This document shows positions 36,101-49,620 of a stretch of DNA of 64,000 nt, piece after piece. Source of the DNA: Metopolophium dirhodum (taxonomy: Eukaryota; Arthropoda; Insecta; Hemiptera; Aphididae); NCBI RefSeq assembly GCF_019925205.1, contig NC_083560.1:150742565-150806564 (forward strand). Reading direction: 5' to 3'. Under the pieces are notes generated by a model, which saw nothing but the letters and a program-made list of their open reading frames with translations, was not told the DNA's origin and did no database searches. Numbering within the stretch: position 1 is the stretch's first letter; each line of letters starts with the position of its first letter. The position numbers and the translations under genes are program-made.

Positions 36101-39083
36101 AAATATAAAAACTATTCAAAAATTTAGTTTTTTTCTTTTCGCCCTCGTAAGCTGGCAACACCACAACGTCAGAACGCTATATCTGATATTGTAAAAAAGC
36201 TGCACAAATTATCTTTTTCTGAGTGCAAACAGCAGAACTCTAACTAAAATAGCTTAAACGATATTAGTGGTTCAATACCAACGTTTTTCAAGTTATGACT
36301 AAAATTGTTGATAATAAATGAAAAATCGTTTTGTGAAGTATACAAAGGCGGTTCTTCCAAGCCAATTGATATACAGCTGTCAACCTGATATTTCTAAAAA
36401 CGCAGACGTCTGTTCTACTGAAACCATATAAGAATAACCTACATTCATGGAGGTTTTAAGTCGTTTCGTCAAAAAATCGAAAAATATAAAAACTATTCAA
36501 AAATTTAGTTTTTTTTCTTATCGCCCTCGTAAGCTGGCAACACCACATTGTCAGAACGCTATATCTGATATTGTAAAAAAGCTGAACAAATTACCTTTCT
36601 CTGAGTGCAAACAGCAGAACTCTACCTAAAATAGCTTAAATGATATTAGCGGTTCAATACCAATGTTTTAGGAATTATGACAAAAAAATGTTGATAATTA
36701 ATTAAAAATCGTTTTGTGAAGTATACAAAGGCGGTTCTTCCAAGCCAATTGATAAATAGCTGTCAACCTGATATTTCTAAAAACGCAAACGTCTGTTCTA
36801 CTGAAACCATATAAGAATAACCTACATTCATGGAGGTTTTAAGTCGTTTCGTCAAAAAATCGAAAAATATAAAAACTATTCAAAAATTTAGTTTTTTTCT
36901 TTTCGCCCTCGTAAGCTGGCAACACCACAACGTCAACGATATATCTGATATTCTAAAAAAGCTGCACAAATTATCTTTCTCTGAGTGCAAACAGCAGAAC
37001 TCTGTTACCAATGGTTGAATACCAATGTTTTAGGAATTATGACAAAAAAATGTTGATAATTAATGAAAAATCGTTTTGTGAAGTATACAAAGGCGGTTCT
37101 TCCAAGCCAATTGATATACAGCTGTCAACCTGATATTTCTAAAAACGCAGACGTCTGTTCTACTGAAACCATATAAGAATAACCTACATTCATGGAGGTT
37201 TTAAGTCGTTTCGTCAAAAAATCGAAAAATATAAAAACTATTCAAAAATTTAGTTTTTTTCTTATCGCCCTCGTAAGCTGGCAACACCACATTGTCAGAA
37301 CGCTATATCTGATATTGTAAAAAAAGCTGAACAAATTATCTTTCTCTGAGTGCAAACAGCAGAACTCTACCTAAAATAGCTTAAAAGATATTAGCGGTTC
37401 AATACCAATGTTTTAGGAATTATGACAAAAAAATGTTGATAATTAATTAAAAATCGTTTTGTGAAGTATACAAAGGCGGTTCTTCCAAGCCAATTGATAA
37501 ACAGCTGTCAACCTGATATTTCTAAAAACGCAAACGTCTGTTCTACTGAAACCATATAAGAATAACCTACATTCATGGAGGTTTTAAGTCGTTTCGTCAA
37601 AAAATCGAAAAATATAAAAACTATTCAAAAATTTAGTTTTTTTCTTTTCGCCCTCGTAAGCTGGCAACACCACAACGTCAGAACGCTATATCTGATATTG
37701 TAAAAAAGCTGCACAAATTATCTTTTTCTGAGTGCAAACAGCAGAACTCTGTTACCAATGGTTGAATACCAATGTTTTAGGAATTATGACAAAAAAATGT
37801 TGATAATTAATGAAAAATCGTTTTGTGAAGTTTACAAAGGCGGTTCTTCCAAGCCAATTGATATACAGCTGTCAACCTGATATTTCTAAAAACGCAGACG
37901 TCTGTTCTACTGAAACCATATAAGAATAACCTACATTCATGGAGGTTTTAAGTCGTTTCGTCAAAAAATCGAAAAATATAAAAACTATTCAAAAATTTAG
38001 TTTTTTTCTTATCGCCCTCGTAAGCTGGCAACACCACATTGTCAGAACGCTATATCTGATATTGTAAAAAAGCTGAACAAATTATCTTTCTCTGAGTGCA
38101 AACAGCAGAACTCTACCTAAAATAGCTTAAAAGATATTAGCGGTTCAATACCAATGTTTTAGGAATTATGACAAAAAAATGTTGATAATTAATTAAAAAT
38201 CGTTTTGTGAAGTATACAAAGGCGGTTCTTCCAAGCCAATTGATAAACAGCTGTCAACCTGATATTTCTAAAAACGCAGACGTCTGTTCTACTGAAACCA
38301 TATAAGAATAACCTACATTCATGGAGGTTTTAAGTCGTTTCGTCAAAAAATCGAAAAATATAAAAACTATTCAAAAATTTAGTTTTTTTCTTTTCGCCCT
38401 CGTAAGCTGGCAACACCACAACGTCAGAACGCTATATCTGATATTGTAAAAAAGCTGCACAAATTATCATTCTCTGAGTGCAAACAGCAGAACTCTACTT
38501 AAAATAGCTTAAAAGATATTAGCGGTTGAATACCAATGTTTTAGGAATTATGACAAAAAAATGTTGATAATTAATGAAAAATCGTTTTGTGAAGTATACA
38601 AAGGCGGTTCTTCCAAGCCAATTGATAAACAGCTGTCAACCTGATATTTTTAAAAACGCAGACGTCTGTTCTACTGAAACCATATAAGAATAACCTACAT
38701 TCATGGAGGTTTTAAGTCGTTTCGTCAAATAATCGAAAAATATAAAAACTATTCAAAAATTTAGTTTTTTTCTTTTCGCCCTCGTAAACTGGCAACACCA
38801 CAATGTCAGAACGCTATATCTGATATTGTAAAAAAGCTGCACAAAGTATCTTTTTCTGAGTGCAAACAGCAGAACTCTAACTAAAATAGCTTAAACGATA
38901 TTAGTGGTTCAATACCAACGTTTTTCAAGTTATGACTAAAATTGTTGATAATAAATGAAAATTCGTTTTGTGAAGTATACAAAGGCGGTTCATCCAAGCC
39001 AATTGATATACAGCTGTCAACCCGATATTTCTAAAAACACAGACGTCTGTTCTAATGAAACCATATCAGAATAACCTTCATTC
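33168..39083. repeat. Satellite sub-block with ~3,019-bp higher-order period
   Basis: Anchors at 33430, 33811, 34173, 34556, 34920 and 35302 are repeated at 36447, 36830, 37192, 37575, 37939 and 38321, 3,017-3,019 bases on. The second period lacks one monomer, since the variants at 35684 and 36066 reappear 2,637 bases on. Short 362-364-bp monomers, in which the CTAACTAAAATAGC stretch is replaced by CTGTTACCAATGG, lie near 33982, 34730, 37001 and 37749. Confidence 0.8.
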
Positions 39084-42000
39084 ATGGAGGTTTTAAGTCG
39101 TTTCGTCAAAAAATCGAAAAAAATAAAAACTATTCAAAAATTTAGTTTTTTTCTTCTTGCCCTGGTAAACTGGCAACACCACAACGTCAGGACGCTATAT
39201 CTGATAATTTAATAAATCTAAGTAAACTATCTTTCTCTGAGTGTAACAGCAGATCTCTAACTAAAATAGCTTAAAAGATATTAACGGTTCAATACCAACG
39301 TTTTTCAAGTTATGACTAAAATTGTTGATAATAAATGAAAATTCGTTTTGTGTAGTATACAAAGGCGGTTCTTCCAAGCCAATTGATATACAGCTGTCAA
39401 CCAGATATTTCAAAAACCACAGACGTCTGTTCTACTTAAACCATATCAGAATAACCTACATTCATGGAGGTTTTAAGTCGTTTCGTCAAAAAATCGAAAA
39501 ATATAAAAACTATTCAAAAATATAGTTTTTTTTTTTTCGCCCTCGTAAACTGCCAACGCAAAAACCCCAGAACGCTATATCTGATAATTTAATAAAGCTA
39601 ACTAAACTATCTTTCTCTGAGTGTAAACAGCAGAACTCTACCTAAAATAGATTAAAAGATATTAGCGGTTCAATACCAATGTTTTAGGAATTATGACAAA
39701 AAAATGTTGATAATTAATGAAAAATCGTTTTGTGAAGTATACAAAGGCGGTTCTTCCAAGCCAATTGATATACAGCTGTCAACCTGATATTTCTAAAAAC
39801 GCAGACGTCTGTTCTACTGAAACCATATAAGAATAACCTACATTCATGGAGGTTTTAAGTCGTTTCGTCAAAAAATCGAAAAATATAAAAACTATTCAAA
39901 AATTTAGTTTTTTTTCTTATCGCCCTCGTAAGCTGGCAACACCACATTGTCAGAACGCTATATCTGATATTGTAAAAAAGCTGAACAAATTATCTTTCTC
40001 TGAGTGCAAACAGCAGAACTCTAACTAAAATAGCTTAAACGATATTAGTGGTTCAATACCAACGTTTTTCAAGTTATGACTAAAATTGTTGATAATAAAT
40101 GAAAATTCGTTTTGTGAAGTATACAAAGGCGGTTCATCCAAGCCAATTGATATACAGCTGTCAACCCGATATTTCTAAAAACACAGACGTCTGTTCTAAT
40201 GAAACCATATCAGAATAACCTTCATTCATGGAGGTTTTAAGTCGTTTCGTCAAAAAATCGAAAAAAATAAAAACTATTCAAAAATTTAGTTTTTTTCTTC
40301 TTGCCCTGGTAAACTGGCAACACCACAACGTCAGGACGCTATATCTGATAATTTAATAAATCTAAGTAAACTATCTTTCTCTGAGTGTAAACAGCAGATC
40401 TCTAACTAAAATAGCTTAAAAGATATTAACGGTTCAATACCAACGTTTTTCAAGTTATGACTAAAATTGTTGATAATAAATGAAAATTCGTTTTGTGTAG
40501 TATACAAAGGCGGTTCTTCCAAGCCAATTGATATACAGCTGTCAACCAGATATTTCGAAAACCACAGACGTCTGTTCTACTTAAACCATATCAGAATAAC
40601 CTACATTCATGGAGGTTTTAAGTCGTTTCGTCAAAAAATCGAAAAATATAAAAACTATTCAAAAATATAGTTTTTTTTTTTTTCGCCCTCGTAAACTGCC
40701 AACGCAAAAAACGTCAGAACGCTATATCTGATAATTTAATAAAGCTAACTAAACTATCTTTCTCTGAGTGTAAACAGCAGAACTCTACCTAAAATAGATT
40801 AAAAGATATTAGCGGTTCAATACCAATGTTTTAGGAATTATGACAAAAAAATGTTGATAATTAATGAAAAATCGTTTTGTGAAGTATACAAAGGCGGTTC
40901 TTCCAAGCCAATTGATATACAGCTGTCAACCTGATATTTCTAAAAACGCAGACGTCTGTTCTACTGAAACCATATAAGAATAACCTACATTCATGGAGGT
41001 TTTAAGTCGTTTCGTCAAAAAATCGAAAAATATAAAAACTATTCAAAAATTTAGTTTTTTTCTTATCGCCCTCGTAAGCTGGCAACACCACTTTGTCAGA
41101 ACGCTATATCTGATATTGTAAAAAAGCTGAACAAATTATCTTTCTCTGAGTGCAAACAGCAGAACTCTACCTAAAATAGCTTAAAAGATATTAGCGGTTC
41201 AATACCAATGTTTTAGGAATTATGACAAAAAAATGTTGATAATTAATTAAAAATCGTTTTGTGAAGTATACAAAGGCGGTTCTTCCAAGCCAATTGATAA
41301 ACAGCTGTCAACCTGATATTTCTAAAAACGCAGACGTCTGTTCTACTGAAACCATATAAGAATAACCTACATTCATGGAGGTTTTAAGTCGTTTCGTCAA
41401 AAAATCGAAAAATATAAAAACTATTCAAAAATTTAGTTTTTTTCTTTTCGCCCTCGTAAGCTGGCAACACCACAACGTCAGAACGCTTTATCTGATATTG
41501 TAAAAAAGCTGCACAAATTATCTTTCTCTGAGTGCAAACAGCAGAACTCTACTTAAAATAGCTTAAAAGATATTAGCGGTTGAATACCAATGTTTTAGGA
41601 ATTATGACAAAAAAATGTTGATAATTAATGAAAAATCGTTTTGTGAAGTATACAAAGGCGGTTCTTCCAAGCCAATTGATAAACAGCTGTCAACCTGATA
41701 TTTTTAAAAACGCAGACGTCTGTTCTACTGAAACCATATAAGAATAACCTACATTCATGGAGGTTTTAAGTCGTTTCGTCAAATAATCGAAAAATATAAA
41801 AACTATTCAAAAATTTAGTTTTTTTCTTTTCGCCCTCGTAAACTGGCAACACCACAATGTCAGAACGCTATATCTGATATTGTAAAAAAGCTGCACAAAG
41901 TATCTTTTTCTGAGTGCAAACAGCAGAACTCTAACTAAAATAGCTTAAACGATATTAGTGGTTCAATACCAACGTTTTTCAAGTTATGACTAAAATTGTT

Positions 42001-42780
42001 GATAATAAATGAAAATTCGTTTTGTGAAGTATACAAAGGCGGTTCATCCAAGCCAATTGATATACAGCTGTCAACCCGATATTTCTAAAAACACAGACGC
42101 TTGTTCTAATGAAACCATATCAGAATAACCTTCATTCATGGAGGTTTTAAGTCGTTTCGTCAAAAAATCGAAAAAAATAAAAACTATTCAAAAATTTAGT
42201 TTTTTTCTTCTTGCCCTGGTAAACTGGCAACACCACAACGTCAGGACGCTATATCTGATAATTTAATAAATCTAAGTAAACTATCTTTCTCTGAGTGTAA
42301 ACAGCAGATCTCTAACTAAAATAGCTTAAAAGATATTAACGGTTCAATACCAACGTTTTTCAAGTTATGACTAAAATTGTTGATAATAAATGAAAATTCG
42401 TTTTGTGTAGTATACAAAGGCGGTTCTTCCAAGCCAATTGATATACAGCTGTCAACCAGATATTTCGAAAACCACAGACGTCTGTTCTAATGAAACCATA
42501 TCAGAATAACCTTCATTCATGGAGGTTTTAAGTCGTTTCGTCAAAAAATCGAAAAAAATAAAAACTATTCAAAAATTTAGTTTTTTTCTTCTTGCCCTGG
42601 TAAACTGGCAACACCACAACGTCAGGACGCTATATCTGATAATTTAATAAATCTAAGTAAACTATCTTTCTCTGAGTGTAAACAGCAGATCTCTAACTAA
42701 AATAGCTTAAAAGATATTAACGGTTCAATACCAACGTTTTTCAAGTTATGACTAAAATTGTTGATAATAAATGAAAATTC
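39084..42780. repeat. Satellite sub-block, trimer (1,145 bp) and 3,054-bp repetition
   Basis: Identical monomer variants recur at 39322 and 40467 (1,145 bases, three monomers). Monomers around 37939-38950 recur 3,054 bases on (40993, 41375, 42001), including a variant with an in-frame stop AATAATCG. Sequence classes from the sub-blocks on either side mix here. Confidence 0.7.
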
Positions 42781-45700
42781 GTTTTGAGAAGTATACAAAG
42801 GCGGTTCTTCCAAGCCAATTGATATACAGATGTCAACCCGATATTTCGAAAACCACAGACGTCTGTTCTACTTAAAGCATATCAGAATAACCTTCATTCA
42901 TGGAGGTTTTAAGTCGTTTCGTCAGAAAATCGAAAAATATAAAAACTATTCAAAAATTTAGTTTTTTTCTTCTCGCCCTGGTAAACTGGCAACACCACAA
43001 CGTCAGGACGCTATATCTGAAAATTTAATAAAGCTAAGTAAACTATCTTTCTCTGAGTGTAAACAGCAGATCTCTAACTAAATTAGCTTAAAAGATATTA
43101 ACGGTTCAATACCAACGTTTTTCAAGTTATGACTAAAATTGTTGATAATAAATGAAAATTCGTTTTGAGAAGTATACAAAGGCGGTTCTTCCAAGCCAAT
43201 TGATATACAGCTGTCAACCCGATATTTCGAAAACCACAGATGTCTGTTCTACTTAAACCATATCAGAATTACCTACATTCATGGAGGTTTTAAGTCGTTT
43301 CCTCAAAAAATCGAAAAATATAAAAACTATTCAAAAATTTAGTTTTTTTCTTCTTGCCCTGGTAAACTGGCAACACCACAACGTCAGGACGCTATATCTG
43401 ATAATTTAATAAAGCTAAGTAAACTATCTTTCTCTGAGTGTAAACAGCAGAACTCTACCTAAAATAGCTTAAAAGATATTAGCGGTTCAATACCAATGTT
43501 TTAGGAATTATGACAAAAAAATGTTGATAATTAATGAAAAATCGTTTTGTGAAGTATACAAAGGCGGTTCTTCCAAGCCAATTGATATAGAGCTGTCAAC
43601 CAGATATTTCGAAAACCACAGACGTCTGTTCTACTTAAAGCATATCAGAATAACCTTCATTCATGGAGGTTTTAAGTCGTTTCGTCAGAAAATCGAAAAA
43701 TATAAAAACTATTCAAAAATTTAGTTTTTTTCTTCTCGCCCTGGTAAACTGGCAACACCACAACGTCAGGACGCTATATCTGATAATTTAATAAAGCTAA
43801 GTAAACTATCTTTCTCTGAGTGTAAATAGCAGATCTCTAACTAAAATAGCTTAAAAGATATTAGCGGTTCAATACCAATGTTTTAGGAATTATGACAAAA
43901 AAATGTTGATAATTAATGAAAAATCGTTTTGTGAAGTATACAAAGGCGGTTCTTCCAAGCCAATTGATATACAGCTGTCAACCCGATATTTCTAAAAACA
44001 CAGACGTTTGTTCTAATGAAACCATATCAGAATTACCTACATTCATGGAGGTTTTAAGGCGTTTCGTCAAAAAATCGAAAAATATAAAAACTATTCAAAA
44101 ATTTAGTTTTTTTCTTTTCGCCCTGGTAAACTGGCAACACCACAACGTCAGGACGCTATATCTGATAATTTAATAAAGCTAAGTAAACTATCTTTCTCTG
44201 AGTGTAAACAGCAGATCTCTAACTAAAATAGCTTAAAAGATATTAACGGTTCAATACCAACGTTTTTCAAGTTATGACTTAAATTGTTGATAATAAATGA
44301 AAATTCATTTTGTGTAGTATACAAAGGCGGTTCTTCCAAGCCAATTGATATACAGCTGTCAACCAGATATTTTGAAAACCACAGACGTCTGTTCTACTTA
44401 AACCATATCAGAATTACCTACATTCATGGAGGTTTTATTTCGTTTCGTCAAAAAATCGAAAAATATAAAAACTATTCAAAAATATAGTTTTTTTTTTTCG
44501 CCCTCGTAAACTGCCAACGCAAAAACGTCAGAACGCTATATCTGATAATTTAATAAAGCTAACTAAACTATCTTTCTCTGAGTGTAAACAGCAGAACTCT
44601 ACCTAAAATAGATTAAAAGATATTAGCGGTTCAATACCAATGTTTTAGGAATTATGACAAAAAAATGTTGATAATTAATGAAAAATCGTTTTGTGAAGTA
44701 TACAAAGGCGGTTCTTCCAAGCCAATTGATATACAGATGTCAACCCGATATTTCGAAAACCACAGACGTCTGTTCTACTTAAAGCATATCAGAATAACCT
44801 TCATTCATGGAGGTTTTAAGTCGTTTCGTCAGAAAATCGAAAAATATAAAAACTATTCAAAAATTTAGTTTTTTTCTTCTCGCCCTGGTAAACTGGCAAC
44901 ACCACAACGTCAGGACGCTATATCTGAAAATTTAATAAAGCTAAGTAAACTATCTTTCTCTGAGTGTAAACAGCAGATCTCTAACTAAAATAGCTTAAAA
45001 GATATTAACGGTTCAATACCAACGTTTTTCAAGTTATGACTAAAATTGTTGATAATAAATGAAAATTCGTTTTGTGAAGTATACAAAGGCGGTTCTTCCA
45101 AGCCAATTGATATACAGCTGTCAACCCGATATTTCTAAAAACACAGACGTCTGTTCTAATGAAACCATATCAGAATTACCTACATTCATGGAGGTTTTAA
45201 GTCGTTTCGTCAAAAAATCGAAAAATATAAAAACTATTCAAAAAATTAGTTTTTTTTCTTTTCGCCCTGGTAAACTGGCAACACCACAACGTCAGGACGC
45301 TATATCTGATAATTTAATAAATCTAAGTAAATTATCTTTCTCTGAGTGTAAACAGCAGATCTCTAACTAAAATAGCTTAAAAGATATTAACGGTTCAATA
45401 CCAACGTTTTTCAAGTTATGACTAAAATTGTTGATAATAAATGAAAATTCGTTTTGTGAAGTATACAAAGGCGGTTCATCCAAGCCAATTGATATACAGC
45501 TGTCAACCCGATATTTCTAAAAACACAGACGTCTGTTCTAATGAAACCATATCAGAATAACCTTCATTCATGGAGGTTTTAAGTCGTTTCGTCAAAAAAT
45601 CGAAAAAAATAAAAACTATTCAAAAATTTGGTTTTTTTCTTCTTAACCTGGTAAACTGGCAACACCACAACGTCAGGACGCTATATCTGATAATTTAATA

Positions 45701-48700
45701 AAGCTAAGTAAACTATCTTTCTCTGAGTGTAAACAGCAGATCTCTAACTAAAATAGCTTAAAAGATATTAACGGTTCAATACCAACGTTTTTCAAGTAAT
45801 GACTTAAATTGTTGATAATAAATGAAAATTCGTTTTGTGTAGTATACAAAGGCGGTTCTTCCAAGCCAATTGATATACAGCTGTCAACCCGATCTTTCGA
45901 AAATTACAGACGTTTGTTCTACTTAAAGCATATCAGAATAACCTTCATTCATGGAGGTTTTAAGTCGTTTCGTCAGAAAATCGAAAAATATAAAAACTAT
46001 TCAAAAATTTAGTTTTTTTTTCTCGCCCTCATAAACTGGCAACACCACAACGTCAGGACGCTATATCTGATAATTCAATAAAGCTAACTAAACTATCTTT
46101 CTCTGAGTGCAAACAGCAGATCTCTAACTAAAATAGCTTAAATGATATTAACGGTTCAATACCAACGTTTTTCAAGTAATGACTAAAATTGTTGATAATA
46201 AATGAAAATTCGTTTTGTGAAGTATACAAAGGCGGTTCTTCCAAGCCAATTAATATACAGCTGTCAACCTGATATTTCTAAAAACGCAGACGTCTGTTCT
46301 ACTGAAACCATATAAGAATAATCTACATTCATGGAGGTTTTAAGTCGTTTCGTCAAAAAATCGAAAAATATAAAAACTATTCAAAAATTTAGTTTTTTTC
46401 TTTTCGCCCTCGTAAGCTGGCAAAACCACAACGTCAGAACGCTTTATCTGATATTGTTAAAAAGCTGAACAAATTATCTTTTTCTGAGTGCAAACAGCAG
46501 AACTCTAACTAAAATAGCTTAAACGATATTAGCGGTTCAATACCAATGTTTTAGGAATTATGACAACAAAATGTTGATAATTAATGAAAAATCGTTTTGT
46601 GAAGTATACAAAGGCGGTTCTTCCAAGCCAATTGATATACAGCTGTCAACCCGATATTTCGAAAACCACAGACGTCTGTTCTACTTAAAGCATATCAGAA
46701 TAACCTTCATTCATGGAGGTTTTAAGTCGTTTCGTCAAAAAATCGAAAAAAATAAAAACTATTCAAAAATTTAGTTTTTTTCTTCTTGCCCTGGTAAACT
46801 GGCAACACCACAACGTCAGGACGCTATATCTGATAATTTAATAAATCTAAGTAAACTATCTTTCTCTGAGTGTAAACAGCAGATCTCTAACTAAAATAGC
46901 TTAAAAGATATTAACGGTTCAATACCAACGTTTTTCAAGTTATGACTAAAATTGTTGATAATAAATGAAAATTCGTTTTGAGAAGTATACAAAGGCGGTT
47001 CTTCCAAGCCAATTGATATACAGATGTCAACCCGATATTTCGAAAACCACAGACGTCTGTTCTACTTAAAGCATATCAGAATAACCTTCATTCATGGAGG
47101 TTTTAAGTCGTTTCGTCAGAAAATCGAAAAATATAAAAACTATTCAAAAATTTAGTTTTTTTCTTCTCGCCCTGGTAAACTGGCAACACCACAACGTCAG
47201 GACGCTATATCTGAAAATTTAATAAAGCTAAGTAAACTATCTTTCTCTGAGTGTAAACAGCAGATCTCTAACTAAATTAGCTTAAAAGATATTAACGGTT
47301 CAATACCAACGTTTTTCAAGTTATGACTAAAATTGTTGATAATAAATGAAAATTCGTTTTGAGAAGTATACAAAGGCGGTTCTTCCAAGCCAATTGATAT
47401 ACAGCTGTCAACCCGATATTTCGAAAACCACAGATGTCTGTTCTACTTAAACCATATCAGAATTACCTACATTCATGGAGGTTTTAAGTCGTTTCCTCAA
47501 AAAATCGAAAAATATAAAAACTATTCAAAAATTTAGTTTTTTTCTTCTTGCCCTGGTAAACTGGCAACACCACAACGTCAGGACGCTATATCTGATAATT
47601 TAATAAAGCTAAGTAAACTATCTTTCTCTGAGTGTAAACAGCAGAACTCTACCTAAAATAGCTTAAAAGATATTAGCGGTTCAATACCAATGTTTTAGGA
47701 ATTATGACAAAAAAATGTTGATAATTAATGAAAAATCGTTTTGTGAAGTATACAAAGGCGGTTCTTCCAAGCCAATTGATATACAGCTGTCAACCAGATA
47801 TTTCGAAAACCACAGACGTCTGTTCTACTTAAAGCATATCAGAATAACCTTCATTCATGGAGGTTTTAAGTCGTTTCGTCAGAAAATCGAAAAATATAAA
47901 AACTATTCAAAAATTTAGTTTTTTTCTTCTCGCCCTGGTAAACTGGCAACACCACAACGTCAGGACGCTATATCTGATAATTTAATAAAGCTAAGTAAAC
48001 TATCTTTCTCTGAGTGTAAATAGCAGATCTCTAACTAAAATAGCTTAAAAGATATTAGCGGTTCAATACCAATGTTTTAGGAATTATGACAAAAAAATGT
48101 TGATAATTAATGAAAAATCGTTTTGTGAAGTATACAAAGGCGGTTCTTCCAAGCCAATTGATATACAGCTGTCAACCCGATATTTCTAAAAACACAGACG
48201 TTTGTTCTAATGAAACCATATCAGAATTACCTACATTCATGGAGGTTTTAAGGCGTTTCGTCAAAAAATCGAAAAATATAAAAACTATTCAAAAATTTAG
48301 TTTTTTTCTTTTCGCCCTGGTAAACTGGCAACACCACAACGTCAGGACGCTATATCTGATAATTTAATAAAGCTAAGTAAACTATCTTTCTCTGAGTGTA
48401 AACAGCAGATCTCTAACTAAAATAGCTTAAAAGATATTAACGGTTCAATACCAACGTTTTTCAAGTTATGACTTAAATTGTTGATAATAAATGAAAATTC
48501 GTTTTGTGTAGTATACAAAGGCGGTTCTTCCAAGCCAATTGATATACAGCTGTCAACCAGATATTTTGAAAACCACAGACGTCTGTTCTACTTAAACCAT
48601 ATCAGAATTACCTACATTCATGGAGGTTTTATTTCGTTTCGTCAAAAAATCGAAAAATATAAAAACTATTCAAAAATATAGTTTTTTTTTTTCGCCCTCG

Positions 48701-48940
48701 TAAACTGCCAACGCAAAAACGTCAGAACGCTATATCTGATAATTTAATAAAGCTAACTAAACTATCTTTCTCTGAGTGTAAACAGCAGAACTCTACCTAA
48801 AATAGATTAAAAGATATTAGCGGTTCAATACCAATGTTTTAGGAATTATGACAAAAAAATGTTGATAATTAATGAAAAATCGTTTTGTGAAGTATACAAA
48901 GGCGGTTCTTCCAAGCCAATTGATATACAGATGTCAACCC
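42781..48940. repeat. Satellite sub-block, 4,194-bp duplication (11 monomers)
   Basis: The variant TTTTGAGAAGTATAC with CAGATGTCAACC at about 42783 recurs at about 46977. Open frames at 43521, 43916 and 44284 recur at 47715, 48110 and 48478, each 4,194 bases on. The shared order of private variants shows block duplication of 11 monomers. Confidence 0.8.
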
Positions 48941-49620
48941 GATATTTCTAAAAACACAGACGTCTGTTCTAATGAAACCATATCAGAATTACCTACATTC
49001 ATGGAGGTTTTAAGTCGTTTCGTCAAAAAATCGAAAAATATAAAAACTATTCAAAAAATTAGTTTTTTTCTTTTCGCCCTGGTAAACTGGCAACACCACA
49101 ACGTCAGGACGCTATATCTGATAATTTAATAAATCTAAGTAAATTATCTTTCTCTGAGTGTAAACAGCAGATCTCTAACTAAAATAGCTTAAAAGATATT
49201 AACGGTTCAATACCAACGTTTTTCAAGTTATGACTAAAATTGTTGATAATAAATGAAAATTCGTTTTGTGAAGTATACAAAGGCGGTTCATCCAAGCCAA
49301 TTGATATACAGCTGTCAACCCGATATTTCTAAAAACACAGACGTCTGTTCTAATGAAACCATATCAGAATAACCTTCATTCATGGAGGTTTTAAGTCGTT
49401 TCGTCAAAAAATCGAAAAAAATAAAAACTATTCAAAAATTTGGTTTTTTTCTTCTTGCCCTGGTAAACTGGCAACACCACAACGTCAGGACGCTATATCT
49501 GATAATTTAATAAAGCTAAGTAAACTATCTTTCTCTGAGTGTAAACAGCAGATCTCTAACTAAAATAGCTTAAAAGATATTAACGGTTCAATACCAACGT
49601 TTTTCAAGTAATGACTTAAA

